From: Isoetes taiwanensis
Taxonomy: Eukaryota; Streptophyta; Lycopodiopsida; Isoetales; Isoetaceae
NCBI GenBank assembly: GCA_021234155.1
Contig: JAJEKV010000011.1
Coordinates: 17,252,677-17,316,676 of the forward strand
DNA length: 64,000 nt
Direction: 5' to 3'
The notes beneath the pieces were generated by a model, which saw only the letters and a list, made by a program, of their open reading frames with translations, made no database searches and had not been told where the DNA came from. The translations under genes were made by a program, and so were the position numbers. Positions 1 to 12,047 of the stretch are shown piece after piece (the first letter of the stretch is position 1; each line of letters begins with the position of its first letter).

Positions 1-174
1 AGGGAGCGTCACAATCCGAGTATGAAGTATATTTCCTGAAGCATTTGGATAGAGCCATTAGGAAGAATAAGGTCAGTTGTATTGTCAAGGTTGCATCTAT
101 AGAATCTTCTTCTAAGCCGAAAGAGGTTATTAGTGGCTTGCTTGCCCAAAGCTATTGACAACCTCATGTGAAAA

Positions 175-790
175 TTTCATGATCTTTTTCCTGGCGAGAT
201 CAAGGACCTACCACCTTTCACGGGGTGGAATGTGATGTAGCACTTGCACCTGATATTATGCCTACCAGTAAGGTTCCTATCGCATCTAGTATCCCCTCGA
301 AGTTGGCGTAACTTAAGAAGTAGTTGTAGGATCTTCTTAAATTGGGATCCATCCGACCGCCCTCAACTTTTTGGGGCACCTATCTTTTGTTAAGAAAAAA
401 AGCGGTACTATTAGAATGTATATTGATTACCGCCAATGGAATAAGAATACTATAAACACTAGGTACGCTTTATTTAGAGCAGATAATCTAATCACCGCAG
501 TAGCTAAGTATTTCTCCAAGATAGATCTCCGATCCGGTTACCACTAGATAAGGATAAAGGAAGATGATATCCATAAGATAGCTTTTAGAACCAGATATGG
601 CCACTATCAGTTTACAGCTATGCCTTTTTGGGCCAGCCAATACGCACGCAACGTTCCTAACGTTAATGAATTATGTCTTCCATGACTTCCTCGACGAGTT
701 TGTGATCATCTTCTTTGATGACATACTCATTTATAGGAAGACATTAGAGGGACATGCACGCCACTTCGGTCTAGCTCGCAAAAAATTGTG
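175..790 (+). pseudogene. Ty3/gypsy reverse transcriptase fragment (left copy)
   Basis: Reading across frames gives a recognisable gypsy RT: an LKK..LQDLL-like linker near 310-340, the [14 protein letters not shown] block near 390-435, [13 protein letters not shown] near 508-545, [13 protein letters not shown] near 573-615, and the catalytic FFDDILIY segment near 712-738. The typical gypsy order is kept, but there are in-frame stops (for example just after RSGYH) and a frame change near 625-635. No protease, RNase H or integrase follows. This is a dead internal fragment of a retrotransposon, not a functional gene. The right copy has the same lesions, so decay came before the duplication. Confidence 0.85.
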
Positions 791-1771
791 ATGGCATAAG
801 TTTTTTGCAAAGTGCAAAATCATATAGTGGGGCTTCCATGAACCATGAGGGAATATGATGCCTAAATGGTGGTAGTGGATGAACTCTCCAAGATGGCACA
901 CTTTTTACCATGTTGAACCACCGACACTGCATTGGATATGGCATACATTTTCACGAAGGGGATCTTTCGCCTTCACGGTAGAGCATTGAATTTTGCATCT
1001 TTTGGTATGATTTATGTCATGTCATTTGGATTGGGGAAGACCAGATAAATGTTTTAAAGCTCAAAGAACCCTAATAAATGTCCTTTTAAAACATCACCTT
1101 CAAATGCTCAAGTTTTTTAGTGAAGAATGCACTCAATGATCTTGATCATAGCTATTTACATTATATAAAGTTGTTCCAGTGTGAGAAAGAACGGAAACAA
1201 AGATTTTGACAACCCAAAAGTTTCCATCAACTAATGCAATGTTTTTGATAGGATTGCAAAGACCAACAACCAATTAAGTCGTGTTGTCACTCACAAGACG
1301 TAACATCATACTTAATTAACTCTCAGTAAAAGAGACATATATAAGAGATATCAAGATCTTATAGATTTGTATAGGTCAGCGACATAGGCAGCACCTGTGT
1401 CTTATCAACTATCATGTCAAAATTTTAGTTATCATGCATTTAGCTTACCTAGTGTTTGCCGCTTCTGGAAAGCATCACCTTTTTTTACATTTGTCATGGT
1501 TTGCTCGTTCACTTCATTCGCATGCTGATGAAAATAATGAGTTATCATCCTGATCAAAATCCTAGCTCAACAGTAATGTAGATGACTGTATGTGAGTGAC
1601 ATGTCATGATTGCATGCCCTTGCTAATCACTAAAACAATCCCCATGTGCCCCGTGAGTAATTTTTAGAGCCACATGGGCGAGAGTTTGCCCCTTACCCAA
1701 AAACAAATGATATTCAAATGGCAAGGTCAAAAGCCATGGTATATGGTGGCAATAAGGCCTTGCATTTAAAT

Positions 1772-1794
1772 AGGAAGGAAGGAAGGAAGGAAGG
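1772..1794. repeat. (GGAA)n microsatellite at a LINE 3' end
   Basis: A short GGAA array directly abuts the 3' motif of the minus-strand LINE (on the minus strand, a GACGTTAAAA-related sequence followed by (TTCC)n). The same arrangement recurs at 26,503-26,525 and 47,971-48,008, so the array is best read as the element's microsatellite tail. Confidence 0.75.
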
Positions 1795-3262
1795 TTCTTT
1801 TATCGGCCCGCGGAGGCCAATCGCCTATGGGACCCAATTACACGGCAAAAGAAGCCCGCTGCTACCCGGATTAAAATCTCTGAGGAGGAAAACCCGCCAA
1901 GTAAAGAATAAGGCGGGCAGCCGCATAAATATACATATACACATGAATTCCCATGAATTCCCTAAGACGCCGTAGGCGCCGGGGAGAGAGGGTGAGTCCG
2001 CAGATCCAAAACCTCCCGGAGGTAGGAGCCAAGGATCGAACTCGCTGCATCGAAAGTAGCTCGTATGTAAGTCGCCAGTCGCACTAAGAGAATATGACTA
2101 TAGGTTGGACAAATTGAAGGCATGGCTTTATCCTCAATAACCCCAGCCAAGTAACACCGACAAAAGCCCCGCCCCGGCGCTGCTTCTCCAACCCACCGAA
2201 TTGCCCTGCCGTCGAAGATGGTGGGCCCCGCGTCAATGGACGTTGCATGATCCCGCGCTTCTTCACATGGGCAAACCGAGAACGCAGTAGAGTCAGGGCC
2301 TCAACCGGTGGTGGGGTTTATGTGCCGCTTGTAGTGTGCCATCTTTGGGTGCTCCAGAAAGCATGGTGGTCCTGAAGCTTCCCCGTGAAACAAGAGTCCG
2401 GGTACCCTCTCAGCCTATCCCTACGCCGGGCGCCTGGCACCGGACGCACCTATGGGCGATATTGCCGAAGCCAGCCTAATCGGGCTCTCTTTGTCCTTCC
2501 AACAAGTTCTCGAAGTCGCTGGGCTCATCGCCAACAAGTTTTCGCGCGGAGCCTAGTGTCGCCGCCATGCCGCTACACCTTCTGGAAATAAACAATGTCT
2601 ATCGAGAGTTGCATGCCGCAGGGCATGAATCATGTCTCCCCGCACAAGATCCGATATGGAATCAGGGCTTGACCCTGCGTCCCGCGTAAAATGCCTTTCC
2701 GACTCCGCCCCAAGTCGCTCCAAATCGGCTAAAGATACCATCAGTCTCCACACCTCGATCCTATACGTAAGAATCGCTCCACCAGTGTTCGAATAAATGT
2801 GATCATGGCCCTACCATACCTGCCTCGGTGGACTATTGTTTTATTGCGGTGACAAACGCTTTCCAACCTCGGGTCGGGCCGAAGGCTTAATGGATGCATC
2901 CTAATACATTGAGGATGGAAATTCCACCCCCGTGTAACTTGTAGCCGGGTGTGACTCTAACATCCGGGCCTCGAGCAGTGAGCGCCTGGAGGTGCCGATG
3001 ACGGAGGGAGGATATGAGGACCACCTTAGTCTTGGCCGTGCTGACAAGCATGTCTGCCGCTACGCGTAATGCGTGTCAGTGGCATCTAGGTGTGCTCGCA
3101 TGCCCTCCGTGTATGGGCCTAAGAGGTCCACATCATCCGCATAGATGAGCCGCTGGATGACTTTGGTGCAAGAGTCAGATACCATCCCCCATTCGCGAAG
3201 GGCCCAACCGGTCAATGTAAAGTCCAAAGAGTGTGGGTGAGAGAGGACAACCTTGCCTAACT
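1786..3262 (-). pseudogene. 5'-truncated LINE, RT to 3' tail (left copy)
   Basis: On the minus strand, around 3,262-3,060, a LINE reverse transcriptase can be followed. The GVRQGCPLS-type motif is degraded here but clear in the right copy. It is followed by IYADDVDLL, the RT catalytic motif, and a LDA.DT..A segment. The rest down to 1,790 is frame-broken C-terminal and 3' UTR sequence ending in the CCGCGGAGGCCAATCG block and a (TTCC)n tail. This copy is more damaged than 26,505-27,990. Non-functional. Confidence 0.75.
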
Positions 3263-5146
3263 CCAATGCTACCGGCAAATGAAAAAAAAATAATATAAAC
3301 TAAACATGGAAGTAGCCAGAGTGTTTGTGCTAATTTTTAAAATTTATAATTTGTCATGTAATTTCTATGGTTTGAATGTGAAGGTTTATTTTCGCCAACT
3401 TTTTAAGAGAATACCTTGCAATTTCAAATACAAAACTATATTGACAAATGATGTCGACCTTAGGCTTTAGAATTTCTTTTGTCACCCAATGCATACAAAA
3501 GATCATCAATTAAACTTCAACCGCTTGTGCATTGAAATACTCGCATTCTTGCATTTTACTCACAAACATAAATAAATATTACTTTTAAAAGCTAAAAGAC
3601 TTGGGAGGCGTAAAACAATAGAAGAGTACAAATGAATGAACATTCTGGTTAAAAATTTGAACACCGCTACATATCAACTTCTCACATGATTACATCCATA
3701 TCCTACAAGTCTCAGTATAAGTAGTCTCAATATCCAAAAATTTAGCTTCATGTCAACAATGTTATTTTTTAGCCAAAAGAAAAAAGAATGTAGAAGCAAA
3801 TAGTAGGGAACCAATTTGCTTTTCGTTATACCCTCGAATCAAATTATGTAAAATTCTAAAATGTGCATTGAGATGGCTATGTTGACTATTACAAGCATAA
3901 GCTCAAGGCAAGCCGCTTATAGTGAGTTACATGACAAGGATAGCCAGAAGGATCCAAAAGAATCTCACACCCATAAATTTTGTGAAGGCTCTCATGGATA
4001 TACAAGTCACATTTATAGTCAGAACATTGTTTACATCTTGGGCATGCTAGTTGAACGCCAACCACCTTGCAAAAGAGTTCTTGCTTCGTGAAAGACATGA
4101 CCAAAAAGGTAAGAAATGATGGATGTAACACGCTTTAGCAAGATATGGAAGTTGCGAAGTTGCCCAAAGTGCGCAAGTTTTCTAGGGTATGCTTTCCTTT
4201 CAAAGGCAGAATTCAAATTAAATTCATAAAAAATTGGCACAGGGAATAAGTGATGATCTTGCTAAGTGAGAAGAAGAGAGAAATTTGAGGCGCAAAACAT
4301 GACACCGAAGTTGGTAACTCACGCACACCCTCGTGAAGCCGCATGTGTTAATGTGTTTCATATTACAAAAGTTTCATGAATCATACATATATAAGCTTAG
4401 CAAAATGATGCTATGCATTAACCGCATTGCCCGCCAATAGCAATAACATAACTCATTGCTTTTTTGTGCTTCTCAAGTTGGAACTTTCCATGCATTTAAA
4501 CCTTCAATGTACACCTATCCATATGCAAAATATTGCAATGAAGAAGGTGTTTGGGGTCCTGCTCTCGGATCGTTGAGGGACAGATTCGTGGAGATCCGGA
4601 GTCCAGGCAAATCCCCTTTGACACACTTTGTCACCGGGCGGATTTTTGTTAATGTGAGGAAAGAATAAGAAAAACTCAGATAAAACAGCAATGGCAATAC
4701 ACAATGAAACACACAAGACACTTTGTGGAGAACACTTAATCCATTGATCAAAAACAAGTGTACAATGAAGGCTCAAAAGAGCGCGACAACAAAGCACTTC
4801 AAAGATAAGTTCCGGCTTCAGAAGTGACACAAAAGAACACCAACCTCCTTTGAAGGAGCAAAAATGCTACAATTTATAGAACACGGAAAGGGTTTACGGC
4901 CTGAATCTGATCCTCAATATGACAACGCTGTTTCCACTCATTTTTGGCACTTTAACAGAATTGAAGCGGCCCCACGTCGCTAACGCATAAGTAGTGGGCC
5001 GTGGGTCCCACCTTTGGGTCTTCCGGCTTTGAGGAGCTTTGACTCCCGCCAAGTTCTCTCTTGTGGATCCCTCTTCTCTTGGACACACCGTGGGCCCTCG
5101 CCCCTCATGTTAGGTATAGACCCGGTGTTCCGCCAAAGTGGCTAAC

Positions 5147-8100
5147 ACTCCCCTACCAAACTACACTTATTGGCTAGAAAAGGGGCATGAATTCCCGGGT
5201 GGGGAATCCTTCGCCTCTTCCTCGATCTTGAATATAGAGATGAGGGAGGTCAGCCTACCGTGATTCACCGAAGTGTTGTTCGCCTCTTTCCGCATTTGCT
5301 TGAGTCCTCGATGCCAAACATTCGCTGCTCCTATGAGAAAGCCTTCAAAATCAGCGTTCTCCAGTATGCGGATCTCGATGGAAGATTTGTGATCTCCATG
5401 TATAAGACAAGGTCCAACCCGAACTTTCCAAAGATTTGCATTAAGTTGCAAAATGGATCCGCACTTGCGCTTCGTGATACTGGAGTATGGTCATGAGTGC
5501 GCATTGCACTTTGTCAAATACGATGGATCAGTTGGAAGTTTTGGCCTTGAAGGTTACAAGACCGTAAATTGCATTCGGGCGCCTTTCCAATGAACACGCA
5601 TTGGCATGTATATCCAGTTGTTGGTGTTGTCAAAAGTCTCATCCCTCACGCCATTTGGCGTCAGCGATGAAGCGTAATCCCAACGCTTGTCCGGCCGTTT
5701 AATTGCCGGGTGTCCACCGCATGTTTTGACCCCAAAAGAGTCCGTAATTTTGCCCCATGCCGGGAATTGACCTGATCGAGGTGGGCATCCAAAGCTTGCT
5801 AGTGTACTCGCTGTTTGGGGTTGGTGCCGGGTCATCCCAGATTCGCTCTTGGAATTCCAATAATATCTTCTCGTAGCCGCTTGGTAACCGCCTCCCATGC
5901 ACCGGAATGTACATGTGTCCGCCGGCTGTACGGTCCCACCATCGTGGGAGGACGCTCGCTTTCACCCGCGGTGCGATCAGGTAAGGAAGCATAATGTTGT
6001 AAGAACAACCGTAAGGTCAAGTTCTTGTTCGAGTTGTATAGTGTCCGGCGTATGCCAAGCCCGGGCCTAGCCATAGCTCCAAGCAATACGTAAAAATAAT
6101 CAAGATATGGACAACCATATGCTTAATGACATCATATATAACATGCTTCTTTAAATATAAGTGTTAGCATAAAATATAAAGGTCCACCAATATAGGATGA
6201 GGATTTAACATAAAGCAGAGGTCGCACATAAACTATAATATATCCACATTGAACCAACCTTAAGGATCACATACACACCTTCATATGTACAGCTCAATCC
6301 TTGATGATCATCACTCGGCTTGTCCTCCTCCCTTCACCGGAAGTGGCCAGAGTAAAAATTCTTTGGAGTACCTCTTGTGGAATACTCCTCGTCATTAGGA
6401 TTTGGCCTCGATTTGAGATTAGAATGCTCATGATAAAGGCTGCATGAACAATGAGGTTATTATCTCAAAGGCTCTCGCCTTTGACATCATCTTGGAGTTC
6501 ATCTTAGTTGAGCCATCATGTGACAAAGGAATCAAGATTCCGGGATGATAATTAAAAGCCCTGGAACGTGCCATCTTAAATACAAACATATGCAGGGGTT
6601 AGTCACAAGGACTAAGTGGGAGACATTAGAGATCTTCAACATTCATTCATTAAGCATAGCGGCGACCTACACCTTGCTTGCTCCATCAAGACTCCCACAT
6701 ATACTTACTATACTATTACATACCCTTATACATAACCACTATCAAGCGCAACCTTGGTGGCGACTATTAGAGACCACTCTCCATCGTACTACATCCCAGT
6801 TAGGCCATGCGGCAGTTGAGATTATGGCCACCCCACCCCTCTCAAGGTGGAATTCGTTGAATCTGGAAATGCACCTGATATCGCATGAAATACCAATTAC
6901 GGTATCAGTAACACCATCACGGATCTTTGTATTACGGTTTTGAGCTATTGACCATGTTGTATTTAAAACCAACCTCAGGTTAAATACACACACATACATC
7001 CCATGAGGATACTAGCATGATAAGCATTTCTCCAAAAGCAGACACGGCAAGCCTTGGGCCGGTTTATTCCCCTAGATAGCCTTCAATGAGGCGGCAATAA
7101 TATACTCAACGGTGGGGTAAAGATCATACGATCTAAAAGTTCTTAATAAAATTATTTGCTTAGCAGGGTTTTAGTGATAGTAGAAACTACAAAGGTCAAA
7201 ACACTTAAGGCTTTAAAGTTTTAAACTTTAACATCAAATTCAAAGGCATGGGATACGGACCCTCATATCCCCTTCAAAGCAATTAAAAATTGTGTGGGAG
7301 AATTCGAGATCGCAATTAGCACTGGTACGGTGGACCAATACCTCTTCGCTAGGAGCGGGAATTCATAAGGAGGAGCAGGACAAGCGAATGTGATTTTACA
7401 AAAATTGCTACTCAAACCTGAGAGGGATCCGCAAGGCTGTAAATTGTAGTATTGTATTGCTCGAAAGTGATGTTTCAAGAGTAGGATCGAGAGCTTCTTT
7501 AGTACTCTTTGCTAGAAGGTCATGGAATGATGGTCAAAAGAGATAGATTTTTTTTTCTCTTTGATGATGCCCCATAATACACCTAGCTTTCTTTTTCCTT
7601 AAGAAAAAGTGTGGTATATCTGATTCAATGTGGGTGCAAAAAGTGGGATCAATGATGCAGCCGGAAGCTAATGATTTTTTCTACATTCAACGTCAAACCA
7701 ACATTGCCCAAGAAGTTCTCGGTGGGCGACTTCTCTCAACACCTCTTTAGCGTGATCAAGCACATCAACCAAGCCCAGCCATCTGGTTGTTGTATTTGGA
7801 AAAGATCGTGGTTGGGACGCCTGACATGGGATCGAGCGGGTCTATTAAGCCATTTCAGAAAAAGTGATTGGTGATCTGGGTCTTACTTCTTCCTATTGTA
7901 TCTTCCAGCCGAAGTGGGTGTCGGTGCATATCACTTTCGACTATGAGCATATAATCCCTAACACTTGGTGCCCCAGGGTTCTCTGCCCCCTACAAGTGTA
8001 GTGTAGTGTTGGCGGAAGGATGGTCATTGCATTAAACTATTGTAGATAACCAAGTAAAAAATCGCACATCTGAGAAGCAACTATCTCGCCATAGCACACT

Positions 8101-9880
8101 TAGAGTATGGTCGTCATCAGGCTCGTGGCAACAATCTCCCACGACAAAGTTATAACACCGTCCTCTGCTAGGCGTCAAACTTCATTAGTTGTTCTATCCG
8201 GTTGCATCGTTAAAAGTCTCCAAATGGCGTGGCTCGGGACAGTGTCTATCTTGTTTTAGCATTGCCATATAAACATATGAATCCAACCTATCAACATTTT
8301 AAAGCAAACTGTCTTTGGAAGGAAACAATTAAAATGTCATTAACTTTGTTGTGTGAAGAGCTTAAAAAGCGGAAAACATGAACCTATTGGAGTTGGATCA
8401 TTTAAAAACAGTGAGTTGGATCATCTGCTGAACTGTTTATAATGGGAAATGCTATCGTAATAGTGAACATGGTTTTTGCAGTATTCAACTTATATGATTT
8501 CGAAGGCAGTATTCAACTTGCAAAATGTAAAGCACACAGTATTTAACTTTTCAGTCGAAGGTAAGTATTTGACTTAGAGATTAAATCAACAGATTAATGA
8601 GCTGAATACCTCAGGTCGAAGATGCGTATTCATCTCCAGAATCAATCGAGAAATTAGAAAAGTCGAATATCCTTCGAGATTGGGAATTTGTTGAAAAAAA
8701 ATGTATTTTCGTTATTTGACATATAGTTTCATGGACCAGATTTGAGACCAATATTTCCCTCATATATTGTTTCTTGAGCTTTCCTTATTTCATCCTCCTT
8801 GGCAAAGGCTATTTTGAAAACTCAAATTATCGATTTCATCCTCCATGACAAAGGCTATTTAAAAAACTTAGAAGAGCTAGACCATATACTTTGTCTTCTA
8901 TCTCCATTTTTGTCTTCTAGCTGGAAAATTGGAGGGCTTGCGACAGGAATGCTCTAACTTTCTGTGCATTCAGATTGCTGATATGGCAAAGGCAACGAAG
9001 CATAGGCAAGCAGTAATGGGTCCTTAGTTAATATTTGTAGACAAATGATTCTATAATTAAACAGATTTAGGCTGAAATTCCACCGGCAAAGTTACAGCTG
9101 TGTCAATTGAACTAAAGCCAATCTTGTGATGGCATCTCAGATCTGGCACTTCCACCCTGATTCCACTACCGCAGTTAGTAGTTACCAAAACGCTGCCCTC
9201 AAAACTAAAAACGCCCAATGATAATTGCAAAACACTCCGTTAACTGTCGGGGAAACTTTCCCTGTCATGCTAATTGCCCTCTGCTAGATTTCTGCCAAGT
9301 AGGAAGCCGATGCCACTGATCTTTGCCAGATTTGTGTTTGGAATTCGGTGACTAATTGCTACTGCCATTAGTGGAATCCTCCCATATCTTCCATCACAAA
9401 GATAAGCCGCACTTGAGGATCTGCTGCTAAACATCGTTGCCGGTGGTGGAATCTCACCCTCACTGCCTTAACACTACAAACCTAAAAGATCGGTTTTCTT
9501 ATAAAAGCCCAGATGCTGGGACGTTGTTGCTCATCAACAATTCAAGTCCAGAATCGAAGCTACATATAATCAGTTGTCCCCTTTACACAGTGGGTAGACC
9601 AAAGTCACATTTCTCTTGGGAATCTGGTATGATTCTCTGCTAAAAAAATTATTCAATTATCTTATCGGGCCCATTTTTTTTCCTGCAGCTTGTTACTAAA
9701 ACATATGCAATCAGGCCAACCAAGCCTCTCTATCACTTCCAACACCTTTGCTAGACACTATCAATTATCCGATTCATCTGAAAAAATTGAATACCCAGAT
9801 TAAGACCCCAACCCAACCCAAACGCCATTTTTTTTCTCATTGCAGACTTCAAATCTGAGTTATTTTCTATCATTTTATGT
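5147..9880. other. Intergenic region without a recognisable gene
   Basis: About 4.7 kb with no protein family I can name. The first kilobase is relatively GC-rich and holds protein-like but frame-broken minus-strand reading (see 5,554-5,992). 6,100-9,880 is AT-rich with only short open frames. 7,670-7,900 has a plus-strand open stretch (67 codons) with retroelement-like composition, but no diagnostic motif. I see no promoter, tRNA or terminal repeats that define an element. Confidence 0.5.
5554..5992 (-). pseudogene. Unidentified frame-broken coding remnant
   Basis: Two overlapping minus-strand frames read like real protein in succession: one through 5,992-5,699, with residues such as SGYEKILLEFQERIWDDP, then a second through about 5,660-5,556, with NNWIYMPMRVHWKG. 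Composition (Trp, Tyr and Pro-rich, few stops) suggests ancient coding sequence with at least one frameshift and a stop between the parts. I do not recognise the family. It could be retroelement gag, or an exon of a host gene. Its position directly beyond the duplicated block suggests a truncated mobile element, but that is a guess. Confidence 0.3.
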
Positions 9881-9897
9881 GATATATTGATTGCAGG

Positions 9898-11530
9898 AAC
9901 TGAAGCAATTAACAGAGGAGCTTGGAACTGATATGGTGTTCACAGTTTCAAAAACTAGGGGCATCTGTGGGGGAGCTAAGTTCTAACTGTTGTGTGGCAC
10001 CATATTTTCAATAATCCACAAGGCGAGATCAATGGGGGCGTGGGATACCATCTAATAATCCAATTCTTTTACTCCTTGAAATAAAAAGATAGATCATCTT
10101 AGCAAGTCTCTCTCCTCCATGAATCTACACCTGTTAGTAGTGAAATCTTAGTAAGACACCTATGGCCATGCTAGAGAAACCAAGCCTTGACAGCCAAGGG
10201 CTTTGCTTTCATTATAACTGTCACATTTTATTTGATTAGTAATTAGACTTAAACACAAATGTCCTCTATGTGTCTTTTTGTCCTTAAACTACAAATGTCC
10301 TCTATCGTCTTTTTGTCCTTCGTTCTGTCAATTTCTATGGCATCTTAGAACTGATCCTGTAAATTCAGAATGATGGATGTGATCAATAAATAATCATAGT
10401 CTCAACATCTCAAGATGACCTTGATGGACTGTACTGAGGGACCTAACTTTCAAAATGTGAGGGACCAACTGTCCTTAACATTGAAATGTAACCTTGATGA
10501 TGTGAAACCGTGACAGTTTAGCCAGTTCTGTGAAGATTATTTTGAATAATTCTGCTCAATTAGATCCTGAACTTGTGAAGCTCCATGTATTTAACAATTC
10601 TTTCATAATACAAAATTTGTCTCATGTGTGATTGCTTCCCTTTCTTTATCAATCTTCCATCTCATTCTTCACAAGCCAAAGTTTATCAAATTTGTCCACA
10701 TCTTTATGTTTTACAGACCTGTCCCCATAAGATTCTCACAGGAAGGCATGAAGAGTTGCAGCTTAAAACAAACTTCAGGGCTGTCGGTTCTGGGGACAGG
10801 CCATATTTCAACCAGCGTTGCTGCAGCTTTTGATTAGACTTTGCTATCTAGATATTACGTAAAAAGTATTTAGTTCAAAATCTTATAAATTGAAATGTAT
10901 TCTAGTTCAACACTTTGCTATTCTCTAAATCAGTTCAATGCTTACTTTGAAGGGGACAATACTTTGATTACAGTATGGCGGGAAATCACACAAAAGGAAT
11001 AGAGCAGCACCACCATAAAAAATTGTTCCAAGGTAGATGAATATGCTCATGACATGTTTAGTGGCACTGGATGATCATTATTTGAGAAACTGGGGGTATC
11101 CTACATTGGCCCTGTGGATGGTCATAATATTGAAACTCTAGTCACAGTTTCAAGAAGCGTAAAATATGCTCCAGCTCCAGGCCTAGTGTTTACATGTGAT
11201 TACGGGAAGGAATAGGGTATCCATATGTTGAAATGGCAGCTGACAAATCGATGGTAAAAGAAATGTTATAGCGAATTCAAGCTAGTATCTCACAAGTAAC
11301 TAACTTAGTATATTCAGCCTAAGCAGCTCATAACTGACTCTTTGTATATCTTAATTAGGTGTCACCTAGTTTGATCCAACAACTGGGAAAAAGTAAAAAT
11401 CCAGATGCAATGCAATCATACACTCAAACCTTTGCAGAAGCTCTGTTTGCTGAGGCAGAGCATGACAAAGCATTGATGTCGGCACTGTGGGCAACATGCA
11501 GTCACTTTCATGCGGCTATGACCGACTGAC
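9898..11530 (+). pseudogene. 1-deoxy-D-xylulose-5-phosphate synthase (DXS) pseudogene
   Basis: DXS makes DXP from pyruvate and glyceraldehyde-3-phosphate, the first step of the plastid MEP pathway. Several exon-like pieces occur in the right order. After an acceptor (TTGCAG) at 9,897: ELKQLTEELGTDMVFTVSKT and, one frame over, LTV..HHIFNNPQGEI. After TTTTACAG near 10,718: CPHKILTGRHEE, then TSGLS and GTGHISTS. Near 11,082-11,250: [22 protein letters not shown] and GYPYVEMAADKS. Near 11,357-11,529: FDPTTGK and SYTQTFAEALFAEAEHDKA. Introns are retained, so this is a duplicated or relic genomic copy rather than a processed one. Frameshifts occur in most exons, a stop precedes GYPYVE, and nothing of the C-terminal half follows 11,530. 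Function is very unlikely. Confidence 0.85.
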
Positions 11531-12047
11531 GGACTCAAGCCATTCTGTGCAATATATCCCCTTTTTCTTCAGCATGGCTACAACCGGTGAATAAAAGCAC
11601 CTCATTTACATCGCCAATCATATTACCAACTTTTTTTTAATCAATTTTACAATTGCACCTTTATTTTGTCCACTTTCGGAAGATGTTAACCGTCAACTGG
11701 ACGGCTGTCAGTTTTCAGTATTATTCATGGATACTTAACTTCCCAAAGTAGATATTTACTTTTAATGTATTAGTGGTCATCCACTAGAATCAAGGCCTAT
11801 GCTCTGTAACTAATAGCAAGAACACAGCTGGTGTCCAGGGGCAAGTTATGCCAATTCATCTATTACCAGACCTGTCAAAATATGTCAAGGCTACTCCACT
11901 AATGTGAACAATGACATGAGCCAAATTTAGGGAGTTTTAAAATGATCATTCCAATGGTCACATTGATATGATATAACTGCAAAAATTGTATAGACAAACA
12001 GCTGAGACTGTATACCTGGATATGAAACCAGGCTATCGAAAAAAGGC

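Larger units (their letters stand above)
1..5146. repeat. Left copy of a 5.1-kb segmental duplication
   Basis: The block matches 24,700-29,873 almost base for base over long stretches, with scattered small indels; one 24-base segment present near 25,892 is absent near 1,200. The window's first bases already match the last bases of the 3' LTR at 24,700-24,712 and then continue through the ATCCG target duplication, so the copied segment includes an LTR end and must extend left of the window. Similarity stops in both copies right after GGCTAACA (5,146 and 29,873). Read on the minus strand this is TGTTAGCC, a typical LTR start, so the right edge may be the end of an unrelated LTR. Contents are a gypsy pol fragment, a LINE fragment and AT-rich DNA. 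Confidence 0.9.
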
